A stretch of DNA of 24,181 nt from Clostridia bacterium. Lineage in GTDB: Bacteria; Bacillota; Clostridia; Oscillospirales; Acutalibacteraceae. This document shows positions 1-7,649 of this stretch, piece by piece. Made by a program: the position numbers and the translations under genes. Each line of letters starts with the position of its first letter. The stretch's first letter is position 1. The notes below the pieces were generated by a model. The model was not told where the DNA came from, ran no database searches, and was given only the letters and a program-made list of their open reading frames with translations. The stretch is taken from positions 1 to 24,181 of the forward strand of contig JAGBSR010000085.1 in the NCBI GenBank assembly GCA_017631745.1, given 5' to 3'.

Positions 1-1865
1 ACAAAGAAACTAATAAGCCGTTTGTGCTAAACTTCTATCAAAAAGATTTAGTAACAGGCTTATATTCGTTGTATGAAACTACGACAATATATTATAACAC
101 CTCACATCGTACAAAGATATTTGAGGATAATTACGATAACGCAGAATACGCTCAGATATTCAAGGGATGGAGCATAACACCTGATACCGAGGTTGTGATT
201 CCTGAAGGCGGAATTATAGCTGTGAGCGAAGGCTCCCCGTATGAACAAAACTATTACACTGTTTATATTCCGGAGAAAAGAACCTACAAAATCACATTTA
301 TTGATTGGGACGGAGATTTACTAGATGAGATAATTATTCCTTACGGAGAGTTACCAAAACCAAATAATCCGACTAGAGAAGAAACAGCTCAGTACTTCTA
401 TGACTTTGACGGTTGGAGTCCTGAAATTGTTGCAGTAACAGGTGACGCAGTTTACACAGCTACTTACCTTGCAACATTGAGAACATACACCGTTAAATGG
501 TTAAACGAAGACGGAACAAGTCTTCTCGAAGAAGATATTAATGTATCTTATGGAACAATGCCGTCTTATGACGGAGCGATACCGACAAAACCAAAAACAG
601 CTCAGTATACTTACACATTTGCAGGTTGGCATATTGAGATTTCAGAGGTTACAGGCGATATAGTCTATAAAGCAACTTACACCGCAGAGGTCAACAAGTA
701 CAAAGTTACTTGGAAGAACTATGATGGTACAGTGCTTGAAACTGACGAAAAAGTTCCTTATGGTGATATGCCTGAATACAACGGCTCGACACCGACCAAG
801 ACCGCAACGGCTCAATACACCTTTGTTTTTGCAGGTTGGGATACAGCCGTATCAGAGGTTACAGGTGATGTTGTTTATACAGCTACTTATACTAACCATA
901 TCAGAAGTTACACAATCAAGTTCGTTGATTATAACGGAACAACGCTGAAATCAGAAAGCCTTGAATACGGCTCAATGCCTACAGCACCGACACCGACAAG
1001 AGCTTCAACTGATCAATATACTTACACATTCAAAGGTTGGGATAGCACAGTTACAAATGTCGTAGGTGATAAGACATATAAGGCTCAGTACACAGAGACT
1101 GTAAGGTATTACACAATCACTTGGAAAGTCGGTAGTCAGACTAAGACGACAAGTTGCGTTTATGGTTCAACGCCTACGCCGCCAAGCGGTTTTGAGGTTG
1201 GTGCAAAAATTGTTGATGGTAGCAACACCTATGTTATTTCACAATGGAATGTTTCAACTGTTACAGGAGCAACAACTTATACTGCAATCACTTCTGTAAT
1301 AAGAAGTGGCACGGTAACGGCTTATGTTTCACAATATGGTGCAAGGTCAAATGGACTTTTCGGAGAGCCTGAATATATGTGGCACTCAAAAGACAACTAT
1401 GAGTGTAACGCCAACACCTCCAAAGCTTACTACTATATACAGTACTACGGAATGGATTTCAGTGTACTGCAAAATAAAAAGAATGTACAAATAACAGGAT
1501 TTGAAGTTTTTGTAAGAGCTGGTTGTATGGGTGTTACAAGTGGAAAAACCACTATAACAGGTGCGAATTTATGTACTAACTTAAATACGGAACAAAATAC
1601 AGGTGATTCATACGACACTTATACAGACTTAGGCGACGGGCACAAATATTGGATTAACGAGGACTCTGCCTTAGTAGGTAGTACAGATTATGTACAGTAT
1701 AAGTTATCGTCAAATGACTTCCCTAACGCTCTTGATTGGATGAATAACAATATCGACAAAGTTATAAGTGGCATTAATTCAGGTTCGTTTGGTATTAGAA
1801 TAGGTGGATGTTATGTCAACCTTAAGAATTTAGGTATGACGCTCAATTACACCTACGAAGAATAA
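1..1865 (+). CDS. Phage tail/adhesin-like protein with InlB-type repeats, 5' partial
   Basis: The reading frame is open to the left edge of the window (codons before position 24 read KETNKPF), so the start lies outside and at least 620 residues are present. Residues encoded at about 285-1295 form five tandem beta repeats of 67-71 residues with the recurring pattern Y-x-x-x-W/F, DG, YG-x-MP, QYTYTF-x-GW, VTGD-x-x-Y-x-ATY. This is the InlB B-repeat (Listeria-Bacteroides repeat) type of surface domain; the fifth repeat is degenerate. The last 190 residues are a different domain, rich in Tyr, Asn and Gly, with no repeats and no LPXTG or membrane anchor. A lysin gene follows on the same strand, so I infer a phage tail-tip or receptor-binding protein. 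A bacterial secreted adhesin is the alternative, but the missing anchor and the lysin next door argue against it. Family assignment of the repeats is firm; the role is an inference. Confidence 0.7.
   Translation, partial: KETNKPFVLNFYQKDLVTGLYSLYETTTIYYNTSHRTKIFEDNYDNAEYAQIFKGWSITPDTEVVIPEGGIIAVSEGSPYEQNYYTVYIPEKRTYKITFIDWDGDLLDEIIIPYGELPKPNNPTREETAQYFYDFDGWSPEIVAVTGDAVYTATYLATLRTYTVKWLNEDGTSLLEEDINVSYGTMPSYDGAIPTKPKTAQYTYTFAGWHIEISEVTGDIVYKATYTAEVNKYKVTWKNYDGTVLETDEKVPYGDMPEYNGSTPTKTATAQYTFVFAGWDTAVSEVTGDVVYTATYTNHIRSYTIKFVDYNGTTLKSESLEYGSMPTAPTPTRASTDQYTYTFKGWDSTVTNVVGDKTYKAQYTETVRYYTITWKVGSQTKTTSCVYGSTPTPPSGFEVGAKIVDGSNTYVISQWNVSTVTGATTYTAITSVIRSGTVTAYVSQYGARSNGLFGEPEYMWHSKDNYECNANTSKAYYYIQYYGMDFSVLQNKKNVQITGFEVFVRAGCMGVTSGKTTITGANLCTNLNTEQNTGDSYDTYTDLGDGHKYWINEDSALVGSTDYVQYKLSSNDFPNALDWMNNNIDKVISGINSGSFGIRIGGCYVNLKNLGMTLNYTYEE
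285..1295 (+). repeat. Five tandem ~70-residue InlB-like repeats within the tail/adhesin gene
   Basis: Repeat units begin near 285, 486, 699, 909 and 1110. Units two to four are the best conserved (GW, VTGD and ATY signatures in each). Nucleotide similarity is clear only around the segment encoding TGD-x-x-Y-x-ATY; elsewhere the repeats have diverged at the DNA level, so this is an old array rather than a fresh expansion. Confidence 0.75.
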
Positions 1866-1877
1866 CGAGGTAGCACT

Positions 1878-1964
1878 GTGATAATTGATTTAACTTACAG
1901 GTTTATGGCACTGTTTTGTAAATCTGCTAATTTAGTATCCTTGTATATTGCCGCCGTGTATTAA
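1878..1964 (+). CDS. Mini-ORF of 28 codons, possible truncated copy of the next small gene
   Basis: A GTG start at 1878 has a well-spaced AGG (1868-1870) just after the stop of the tail gene. The peptide is hydrophobic and ends in SLYIAAVY. It resembles the first half of the 44-residue peptide encoded at 2058: both begin with an Ile-Asp near the start, then an aromatic-rich stretch with an F-x-A motif, then SL-x-IAA. I infer either a shortened duplicate or a second member of the same small phage family. Function is unknown. A length this short leaves real doubt that it is translated; the shared pattern and the ribosome site are the only support. Confidence 0.4.
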   Translation: MIIDLTYRFMALFCKSANLVSLYIAAVY

Positions 1965-1980
1965 AATTTTAATAAATAAA

Positions 1981-2016
1981 ATTTAAGCCGTTACTGTAAT
2001 ATGTAACGGCTTAAAT
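1981..2016. other. Perfect 14-bp stem hairpin between the two mini-ORFs
   Basis: ATTTAAGCCGTTAC (1981-1994) pairs without mismatch with GTAACGGCTTAAAT (2003-2016) across an 8-base loop. On the + strand it is not followed by a T run, so it is a poor terminator for the tail gene; on the minus strand it is followed by a T-rich stretch. A second small perfect dyad, ATAAAACA-CT-TGTTTTAT, lies at 2021-2038. It could be a terminator, an mRNA processing or stability element, or a protein site. Confidence 0.5.
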
Positions 2017-2057
2017 ATAAATAAAACACTTGTTTTATGAATTAAAGGAGTGATAAT

Positions 2058-2192
2058 ATGTATAGTATTGATTATTATTTTAAAGCCTATTTATATAATT
2101 TAATGAAAGTTACAAGTCTTAATATTGCTGCTTTTGTATTAACCTTAGGCAGAGTTTTCGACTGTATTAGTAGAGGTATAAACAATGGCTAA
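2058..2192 (+). CDS. Small phage protein of 44 residues upstream of the endolysin
   Basis: ATG at 2058 follows a strong AAAGGAGTG ribosome site (2044-2052). The frame ends with TAA at 2190-2192, inside the start of the lysin gene: the junction reads ATGGCTAA, so the two genes overlap by 8 bases and are probably translationally coupled. The peptide has an aromatic N-terminal third (YYFKAYLYNLM), a central hydrophobic stretch (SLNIAAFVLTLG) and a basic, polar C-terminus. The hydrophobic stretch is short for a membrane span. Placed directly before a lysin it could be a lysis accessory or regulator, but it is too small and too polar to call a holin. I do not recognise a family. Confidence 0.65.
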   Translation: MYSIDYYFKAYLYNLMKVTSLNIAAFVLTLGRVFDCISRGINNG

Positions 2193-3048
2193 TAAAATTA
2201 CAAAATTAATTAAGAATTATCTTATATATCCGTGTACCGTTATGAGGATTACTCAGAACTATAACGGTAAGACATCGCATTATCCCCATACAACTGGCAA
2301 TATAAAAGATTATCCATTTGACGAAGGGTGCAAGGATTCGAATAGAGATTATATGTATTGTCCCTGTGACCAAATGAAGGTTATGAGAATTTTCGGTGTA
2401 GGGACAAGCGGCACTAATACTATATGGTTAGAAAGTACAAGCCCAGTATATTTTGCTGATGGAACAACTGATTATTTTACAATGCTTGTTACCCATCCTA
2501 ATGACGACGATTTAAAGGAAATTAAAGTCGGCGATTTGTTCAATAGAGGCGATAAGATTTGTAGAGAAGGCATTAATGGTGCAACGGCAAATCATTTACA
2601 CATTTCTGGAGGCAAAGGTAAATTCAGTGGAAACGGATGGTCTTGTAATTCGAATGGTAAATATGTCTTATGTACAACAAAAGGCGCGTACAAGCCAGAA
2701 AAGTTATTTTACATAGATTTAAAATTTACATCTGTTATTTCAAAAGGCGGAATCGCATTCAAAAACTTGCCCGATTCTGCGTATACAAAAAAATATACAC
2801 CAGGTAAATATAAAGTTACTGCAGCAGATGTTCTAAGAATCACAACAAAGCCGGCAGCAAAAGGTGGATATAAAAAATTTAACGAATTATCTGATTCTGC
2901 TCAGAGTAAGATTAAAAAGCTTAATAATAACAAACCGGCTGATGGCTATGTGAGAGGACTTGAGTTTACAGTAACTAAGGTAGATGATAACTGGGGATAT
3001 AATAACTCCGGATGGATGTGTCTTGATTATTGCACAAAAATTAATTAA
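2185..3048 (+). CDS. M23-family endopeptidase with SH3-like C-terminal domain (phage endolysin)
   Basis: 287 residues. The N-terminal 180 residues resemble LytM/lysostaphin-type zinc endopeptidases (M23), which cut peptide cross-links of peptidoglycan. Visible ligand candidates are H32/H35 and D46 in the first motif, H104, and the diagnostic H-x-H at H137-H139 (NHLHIS). Residues from about 205 to the end form an SH3b-like wall-binding domain (VLRITTKPAAKGGY, then GLEFTV, DDNWGY and GWMCLDY). There is no signal peptide or membrane segment, as expected for a phage lysin that needs a holin or secretion help. AGAGGT at 2172-2177 serves as ribosome site; the start overlaps the preceding small gene. 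It is the last gene of the phage block, followed by a strong terminator. The domain calls are good; the precise bond cut is unknown. Confidence 0.8.
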   Translation: MANKITKLIKNYLIYPCTVMRITQNYNGKTSHYPHTTGNIKDYPFDEGCKDSNRDYMYCPCDQMKVMRIFGVGTSGTNTIWLESTSPVYFADGTTDYFTMLVTHPNDDDLKEIKVGDLFNRGDKICREGINGATANHLHISGGKGKFSGNGWSCNSNGKYVLCTTKGAYKPEKLFYIDLKFTSVISKGGIAFKNLPDSAYTKKYTPGKYKVTAADVLRITTKPAAKGGYKKFNELSDSAQSKIKKLNNNKPADGYVRGLEFTVTKVDDNWGYNNSGWMCLDYCTKIN

Positions 3049-3061
3049 AATATAAAAAGTT

Positions 3062-3099
3062 TAGGGTAGTACCAAATTTAAGGTTCTACCCTATTTTTT
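3062..3099 (+). terminator. Rho-independent terminator of the lysin gene
   Basis: TAGGGTAG (3062-3069) pairs with CTACCCTA (3086-3093), with ACC/GGT extending the stem on the inside. Six T follow at 3094-3099. It lies 13 bases after the lysin stop and closes the phage block. Confidence 0.85.
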
Positions 3100-3168
3100 A
3101 CCAACCACTATTATGTTAATAATACTATGGCTATAATTTGTATAAAAATTTATAATAAAAATAAAAAT

Positions 3169-3202
3169 TGGCGGGGTTAACCCCGCCATAATATAATTTT
3201 TT
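3169..3202. terminator. 20-bp palindromic bidirectional terminator
   Basis: TGGCGGGGTTAACCCCGCCA (3169-3188) is a perfect palindrome, so the RNA stem is 8 bp of mostly G-C around a TTAA loop. On the minus strand it is followed by ATTTTTATTTTTATT, giving a good terminator for the SASP-like gene at 3232-3351. On the + strand six T occur at 3197-3202, so it can also stop leftover read-through from the phage side. Confidence 0.8.
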
Positions 3203-3231
3203 AGAAAGATAAAATGCTACGCTTTTAGCCT

Positions 3232-3351
3232 TTATTTTTTCATGTTTTTAATAACTAGTTGAACATCTTCATCTGAAGCAGCTTCCATCTTGAATTTATT
3301 GAGAGCTTCTCTTGCTTCAGGTACTACACTCTTGTTTGAGCTTTTAGCCAT
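3232..3351 (-). CDS. SASP alpha/beta-like spore protein, 39 residues, C-terminal half missing
   Basis: The ATG at 3351 follows a near-perfect AAAGGAGTG site and the frame runs 39 codons to TAA. The first 27 residues match the N-terminal half of alpha/beta small acid-soluble spore proteins: VVPEAREALNKFKMEAAS, where the MEAAS-D segment corresponds to the site cut by the germination protease GPR. Full family members run 60-70 residues and continue with a second half containing a TSR-x-NGSVGG-type block; here the protein ends soon after with VIKNMKK. SASPs coat and protect DNA in the spore; the second helix is needed for DNA binding, so this form is probably non-functional or has another role. 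Its 3' end points at the phage block. No clear sigma-G promoter can be named; a weak candidate (AAATA, 17 bases, CACAATA) lies in the 212-base upstream gap. Family call moderately sure. Confidence 0.7.
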   Translation of the reverse strand: MAKSSNKSVVPEAREALNKFKMEAASDEDVQLVIKNMKK

Positions 3352-3505
3352 TATTTATTCACTCCTTTGTGAAAATATTGATTTCTTGCGTTTGCAGTAT
3401 TATTGTGTGCTGTCGAAAGAAATATATTTGTGTAATTATTTTCCTCGCTAGCGGTAATTTCAGGCAGATTTTTTTATTAAATATAGAATATTTTTTGAAA
3501 TATCC

Positions 3506-3534
3506 TTGCATAATATACAATTATGATGTATAAT
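3506..3534 (+). promoter_or_regulatory. Sigma-A type promoter for the PHP-transporter operon
   Basis: TTGCAT (3506-3511), a 17-base spacer and a perfect TATAAT (3529-3534). Transcription would start about 23 bases before the ATG at 3564. Nothing else was recognised in the gap from 3352 apart from AT-rich sequence. Confidence 0.75.
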
Positions 3535-3563
3535 TATCAGAAAATTGCTAAGGGAGGTATAAT

Positions 3564-4376
3564 ATGTATAATAAACGTCTTATAGATATGCATACACATT
3601 CAGATAATTCACCTGATGGTGTGCACTCCCCTATGTATATGTGCGAGCATGCAGTTGCCCGAGGTCTCAGAGGTATCGCTATAACAGATCACTGCGAAAT
3701 TGATAAATTCATTGAGCATAAATATGCAAGCACTGTTTTTCATTCATTCTTTGAATGCGCGAAAGCGAGAAATGCTTTCGAGGGCCAGCTTCTTGTTCTT
3801 ATCGGTCTGGAAATCGGACAGCATCTGAGCAATGTAGATTTATGCAAAAAGCTTCTTGATAAATATCCTTACGATTTTGTGCTCGGCAGTGTACACACTC
3901 CCAGAGGTATGACTCAGGATATCAAGGAAATTGAATACGATAAGCTTGATGTTTATGAGTTTATGAATAACTATTTTGATGAGCTGACTGAGGTTGCCAA
4001 TCTTGATTTATGTGACGCCCTCGCTCATATTACCTGCCCTATGCGAAGAATTCAGGGTAAGTATCATATCGATTTTGATTATGGCAGAGTTCAGGAAAGC
4101 CTCGACAGATTACTTCTTGCTATAATAAAAAGCGGCAAAGCTCTCGAGGTGAACACTTCGGGACTCAGACAGGATATAGGTCTTATGATGCCTGAAGAAA
4201 AAATTGTCAGACATTACCGCGAACTTGGCGGAAAGTATATTACCATCGGTTCAGATTCACACACAGTACACGATATAGGTGCAGGAATTGAAGAAGCTAT
4301 GAAAATGGTAAAAAGATGCGGATTTGATAAAATAACATTCTATGTCAGCCGACAGGCTATTCAAATTGATATTTAA
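3564..4376 (+). CDS. PHP-domain phosphatase, histidinol-phosphatase (HisJ/HisK)-like
   Basis: 270 residues, the usual length of the family. All metal-site motifs of the PHP fold are visible: H10-x-H12 (DMHTHS), TDH at 41-43, E83 (GLEIG), H111 (GSVH), H155 (DALAHI), and D231/H233 (GSDSH). The C-terminal part (LEVNTSGLR, then YRELGGKYITIGSDSH and a DIGAG-x-EEA segment) is typical of the HisJ/HisK group, which removes phosphate from L-histidinol phosphate in histidine synthesis. No other his gene is nearby, and the partner gene is a transporter, so the true substrate may be another small phosphoester. The start is set by GGGAGG at 3552-3557. It shares an operon with the transporter 15 bases downstream. 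Confidence 0.8.
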   Translation: MYNKRLIDMHTHSDNSPDGVHSPMYMCEHAVARGLRGIAITDHCEIDKFIEHKYASTVFHSFFECAKARNAFEGQLLVLIGLEIGQHLSNVDLCKKLLDKYPYDFVLGSVHTPRGMTQDIKEIEYDKLDVYEFMNNYFDELTEVANLDLCDALAHITCPMRRIQGKYHIDFDYGRVQESLDRLLLAIIKSGKALEVNTSGLRQDIGLMMPEEKIVRHYRELGGKYITIGSDSHTVHDIGAGIEEAMKMVKRCGFDKITFYVSRQAIQIDI

Positions 4377-4391
4377 GAAAGGACGTATAAT

Positions 4392-5876
4392 ATGCAGAGT
4401 GTAGATTTGAATTTAGGAATAAAAATTGAAAAGAAAACCCTTATAAGTATCACATCGATAATCATAGGCATTATGATTTTTGCAGGAATACTCACTCAGG
4501 TTGTACCGACAGGTGTTTATGATGTCGATGCAAGCGGAGCTATTATCAACGGCACTTATCACGAAATACCCAGAGAAGAGGTTGGATACAGCTTCTGGCG
4601 AGTATTTATTGCACCTATTGAGTCGTTCATTTATGCAACATCTGATGCAATGACAGGTGTGCTGATTATCTTTGTTATTGTTCTTATCGGCGGTACTTTC
4701 CTCATTCTTGATAAGAGCGGCGTGCTCAAATATCTGATGACCGTCATTACCAATAAGTTCTCGAAAAAGAAGTACTCACTTCTTGCTGTTATGATTGCTG
4801 CTTGTATGGCACTGAGCTCTTTTGCAGGCATACTTGAAGAGTCTGTTACTCTCGTACCTCTCGCCGTTGCTATTTCACTTTCTCTCGGTTGGGACTCGCT
4901 TGTTGGTTTAGGTATCAGCCTTTTATCAATTGCTTTCGGTTATTCGGCGGCAACATTCAATCCTTTTAATGTTGGTATTGTTCAGTCTATGGCTGATATA
5001 CCTATGTTCTCAGGTGTATTGTTCAGACTTTTAGTGTTTGCAATTGTTTATGCTGTGCTTGCAGGCTTCTTTATTACATATGCCAAAAAGATTGAGAAAG
5101 ACCCGAAGAAGTCAATTTTCTATGAAAACGACCTCAAGCTCAGAGATAGACTTCTCAATGAAAACGACACCAAAAAGGCTCTTGCTAATCCTAACTTACC
5201 CAAGGCTTCAAGAACCTTCGGTTATGCGATGCTCACAGTACTTATTGTAACTGTCTGCTGTCTTGTTGCCAACATCTTCATCGAAAACTCAACAATATCT
5301 GATATTATCGGCTATATGCCCCTTGCGTCAATGGCAATCTGCTTTACAGTGGGCGGTCTCAGAGCAGGTTATGTTTCAGGTATCAGAGGTAAAGAGCTTC
5401 TCAGCGGCTTTGCGACAGGCGTTAAAACAATACTTCCCGTTGCACCGGTAATTATCTTTATTATCAGCGTGACCTATATCCTCAAATCAGGTATGATTAT
5501 TGATACGCTTTTGTATTGGGTTTACAATGCTCTTCAGGATGTAAATCCCTATGCATCAATAATTATTATCTTCTTCGTTATATGCATATTCGAGTTCTTT
5601 ATTGGCAGCGGTTCAGCAAAAGCCTTCCTTCTTATGCCAATACTTCTCCCTCTTGTTGATATGATCGGCATAGGCAGACAGAATCTCATTGTTGCATTCT
5701 GCATCAGTGACGGCTTCTGCAATGTCCTCTTCCCCACTAACGGTATTCTTATGATTGCACTCGGTATGATTAATGTATCATATGTAAAATACATTAAAGC
5801 AACCTGGAAATTATTTGCGCTTGAGTTTATTGCAGCAATAGGTATTATGCTTTTAGGCACTGCTATAGGGTACTAA
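4392..5876 (+). CDS. YfcC-family (DcuC/C4-dicarboxylate carrier-like) membrane transporter
   Basis: 494 residues, highly hydrophobic, with about 11-13 membrane spans in two halves separated by a charged loop (residues about 230-275). The first span is 17-36, followed by an extracytoplasmic loop with VVPTGVYD, a signature of the YfcC/COG1288 family. Other family marks are GGTFLILDKSGVL (100-112), ILEESVTLVPLAVA (147-160) and FGYSAATFNPFNVG (182-195). Members are secondary carriers, annotated variously as C4-dicarboxylate, arginine/ornithine or peptide-related carriers; none is firmly tied to a substrate by sequence alone. AAAGGA precedes the start, and the gene is the second and last of the operon with the PHP phosphatase. 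The pairing suggests uptake or export of a metabolite handled by that enzyme. Confidence 0.8.
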   Translation: MQSVDLNLGIKIEKKTLISITSIIIGIMIFAGILTQVVPTGVYDVDASGAIINGTYHEIPREEVGYSFWRVFIAPIESFIYATSDAMTGVLIIFVIVLIGGTFLILDKSGVLKYLMTVITNKFSKKKYSLLAVMIAACMALSSFAGILEESVTLVPLAVAISLSLGWDSLVGLGISLLSIAFGYSAATFNPFNVGIVQSMADIPMFSGVLFRLLVFAIVYAVLAGFFITYAKKIEKDPKKSIFYENDLKLRDRLLNENDTKKALANPNLPKASRTFGYAMLTVLIVTVCCLVANIFIENSTISDIIGYMPLASMAICFTVGGLRAGYVSGIRGKELLSGFATGVKTILPVAPVIIFIISVTYILKSGMIIDTLLYWVYNALQDVNPYASIIIIFFVICIFEFFIGSGSAKAFLLMPILLPLVDMIGIGRQNLIVAFCISDGFCNVLFPTNGILMIALGMINVSYVKYIKATWKLFALEFIAAIGIMLLGTAIGY

Positions 5877-5893
5877 AACTAAAAGTAAAAATT

Positions 5894-5930
5894 AAGAGCT
5901 ATCTCACTTGGTTGTAAGATAGCTCTTTTT
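5894..5930. terminator. Bidirectional terminator between convergent transporter and glucosidase genes
   Basis: AAGAGCTATCT (5894-5904) pairs perfectly with AGATAGCTCTT (5917-5927), followed by a T run on the + strand and by TTAATTTTTA on the minus strand. It ends both converging transcripts. Confidence 0.9.
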
Positions 5931-5932
5931 AA

Positions 5933-7597
5933 TTATTTAATTATATAAACTCTCGTTTCATAAGGTCTTGTCATAAAGCCGTTTCTGATAATCTGATTAT
6001 CCTCGTAGTTGCTCAGCACGAGCTCAGAAGCAGATAAATTGAAGCTGTCGGGAGCCTTGAATGCAATTTCTTTTTCGCTGAAAGAGCACACAACAAGCAT
6101 CTTCTGATTGCCAAGCTTTCTGATATAAGCGAAAAGCTTGGACGGCGTTTTCAGCATTTCAAAATCACCGTACTTAACAATATCGTTTTCTTTTCTGAAT
6201 CTGAGAAGCTTTTTATAATAATTGAGAATCGAGTCAGGATTATTAAGCTCGACTTCAACATTTATATCTGTGTAATTCGGGTTGATTTCAAACCAAGGTG
6301 TATCAGCTTCGGTGAAGCCTGCATTTTTGGCATCAGACCATTGCATAGGTGTACGGGCGTTGTCTCTTGATGCGTACATACAAAACTTCATTGTTATGCT
6401 TTCAGGGATATGTAGTTTTTTGAACATTTCATAGTTGTTGAAAGATGATACATCCTTATATCGCTTGATGTCGGGTATTCTCGGGTTTGTCATACCGATT
6501 TCCTGACCCTGATAGATGAAAGGTGTACCGCTTTGACAAATATACATTGTTGCAAGCATTTTACCGCTTTCTGTGCGATACTTTTCGCTACCGTAACGGG
6601 AAATTATGCGAGGCTGGTCGTGATTTTCGATATAGTTTGCATTCCATGCAATACCGTAAAGTGACTTCTGCCAGTTGTTATAAACCTTCTTGAGCTTACC
6701 TGCTCTGAAGGGTGTAACAATCCAGTTTGTAATAACATTGTCACAGCCCATATGCTCGAAATGGAACATCATATTAAGCAGCTGTCCATCACCCTCTTTG
6801 ATAAATTCTAAAGCTTTTTTAGGTGTCATCATCGGTGCTTCACCAACAGTAAAGCAATCGTATTCATCATAGACATCCTTAAACTCACGAAGATATTTCT
6901 TAAGATTTGGTCCGTTCATATAGTGCTCAATGCCTGTTGCAGTGGGCATCGGGAAGCCGTTGGGCAAACCGGGCTTTTTCGAAATAAAGGTAATAACATC
7001 CTCACGGAAACCGTCTACACCCATATCGAGCCAGAAACGGATTATATCCTTTACCTCTTCTCTGACTCTGGGGTTATCCATATTAAGGTCAGGCTGACCT
7101 TTTGCAAAAACGTGAAGATAATATTTATCGATTTCCTTACAGTACTCCCATGCCTTGCCCTGGAAGGTTGACAGCCAGTTGTTTGGTTCCTTGCCGGGCT
7201 TTCTGCCTTTACGCCAGATGTAGTAATCGTGGTATGGGTTATCCTCGCCTTTTTTGCTTTCTTTAAACCATTGATGCTCGTCTGAGGTGTGGTTTACTAC
7301 AAGGTCCATAATGACCTTCAGACCGCGTTTGTGTGCTTCATCAAGCAATACCTTGAATTCCTCGAGAGTGCCGTAATCAGGGGAAATATCACGGTAATTT
7401 GCAATGTCGTAACCATAGTCGGCATTTGGCGACGGATAAAGCGGTGAAAACCATATAGCATCAACGCCTAAATCTTTAATGTAGTCGAGTTTTGAAATTA
7501 TGCCCTTGATGTCACCGATACCATCTGAATTGCCGTCACAGAAGCTTCTCGGCCATATCTGATAGACGGACATTTCTTTATACCATTTTCTATCCAT
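5933..7597 (-). CDS. GH13 alpha-glucosidase, oligo-1,6-glucosidase type
   Basis: 554 residues, normal for GH13 subfamily 31 enzymes. Catalytic residues are all present: nucleophile D200 (GVDGFREDVI), acid/base E253 (FTVGEAP), transition-state Asp D327 (ENHDQPR). Region I is DLVVNHTSDEH (98-108) and the QPDLNMDNP motif (168-176), typical of oligo-1,6-glucosidases and dextran glucosidases, is intact. The residue after the nucleophile is Val201, which in this family goes with alpha-1,6 rather than alpha-1,4 preference. No signal peptide, so it is cytoplasmic and acts on imported short isomalto- or panose-like sugars. AAGGAG stands before the ATG. It follows the GPH symporter with a hairpin in the 63-base gap. 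Trehalose-6-phosphate hydrolase is a less likely alternative, as no PTS gene is present. Confidence 0.88.
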   Translation of the reverse strand: MDRKWYKEMSVYQIWPRSFCDGNSDGIGDIKGIISKLDYIKDLGVDAIWFSPLYPSPNADYGYDIANYRDISPDYGTLEEFKVLLDEAHKRGLKVIMDLVVNHTSDEHQWFKESKKGEDNPYHDYYIWRKGRKPGKEPNNWLSTFQGKAWEYCKEIDKYYLHVFAKGQPDLNMDNPRVREEVKDIIRFWLDMGVDGFREDVITFISKKPGLPNGFPMPTATGIEHYMNGPNLKKYLREFKDVYDEYDCFTVGEAPMMTPKKALEFIKEGDGQLLNMMFHFEHMGCDNVITNWIVTPFRAGKLKKVYNNWQKSLYGIAWNANYIENHDQPRIISRYGSEKYRTESGKMLATMYICQSGTPFIYQGQEIGMTNPRIPDIKRYKDVSSFNNYEMFKKLHIPESITMKFCMYASRDNARTPMQWSDAKNAGFTEADTPWFEINPNYTDINVEVELNNPDSILNYYKKLLRFRKENDIVKYGDFEMLKTPSKLFAYIRKLGNQKMLVVCSFSEKEIAFKAPDSFNLSASELVLSNYEDNQIIRNGFMTRPYETRVYIIK

Positions 7598-7615
7598 ACT
7601 TATCTCCTTAAAAAC

Positions 7616-7649
7616 ATAAGGCTGTTTACCGAAATATAAACAGCCTTAT
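7616..7649 (-). terminator. Intercistronic hairpin between symporter and glucosidase, partial terminator
   Basis: ATAAGGCTGTTTA (7616-7628) pairs perfectly with TAAACAGCCTTAT (7637-7649), a 13-bp stem with an 8-base loop. On the minus strand it is followed by GTTTTT and immediately by the AAGGAG ribosome site of the glucosidase. It could lower read-through into the glucosidase gene or protect the 3' end of the symporter message. Confidence 0.65.

Noticed and set aside
285..1295. Internalin or wall-anchored adhesin as identity of the repeat protein
   Set aside because: No LRR region, sorting signal or anchor is present, and a lysin gene follows; a phage protein fits better.
2058..2192. Holin
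   Set aside because: Only one short hydrophobic stretch of about 12-16 residues; too small and polar for a confident holin call.
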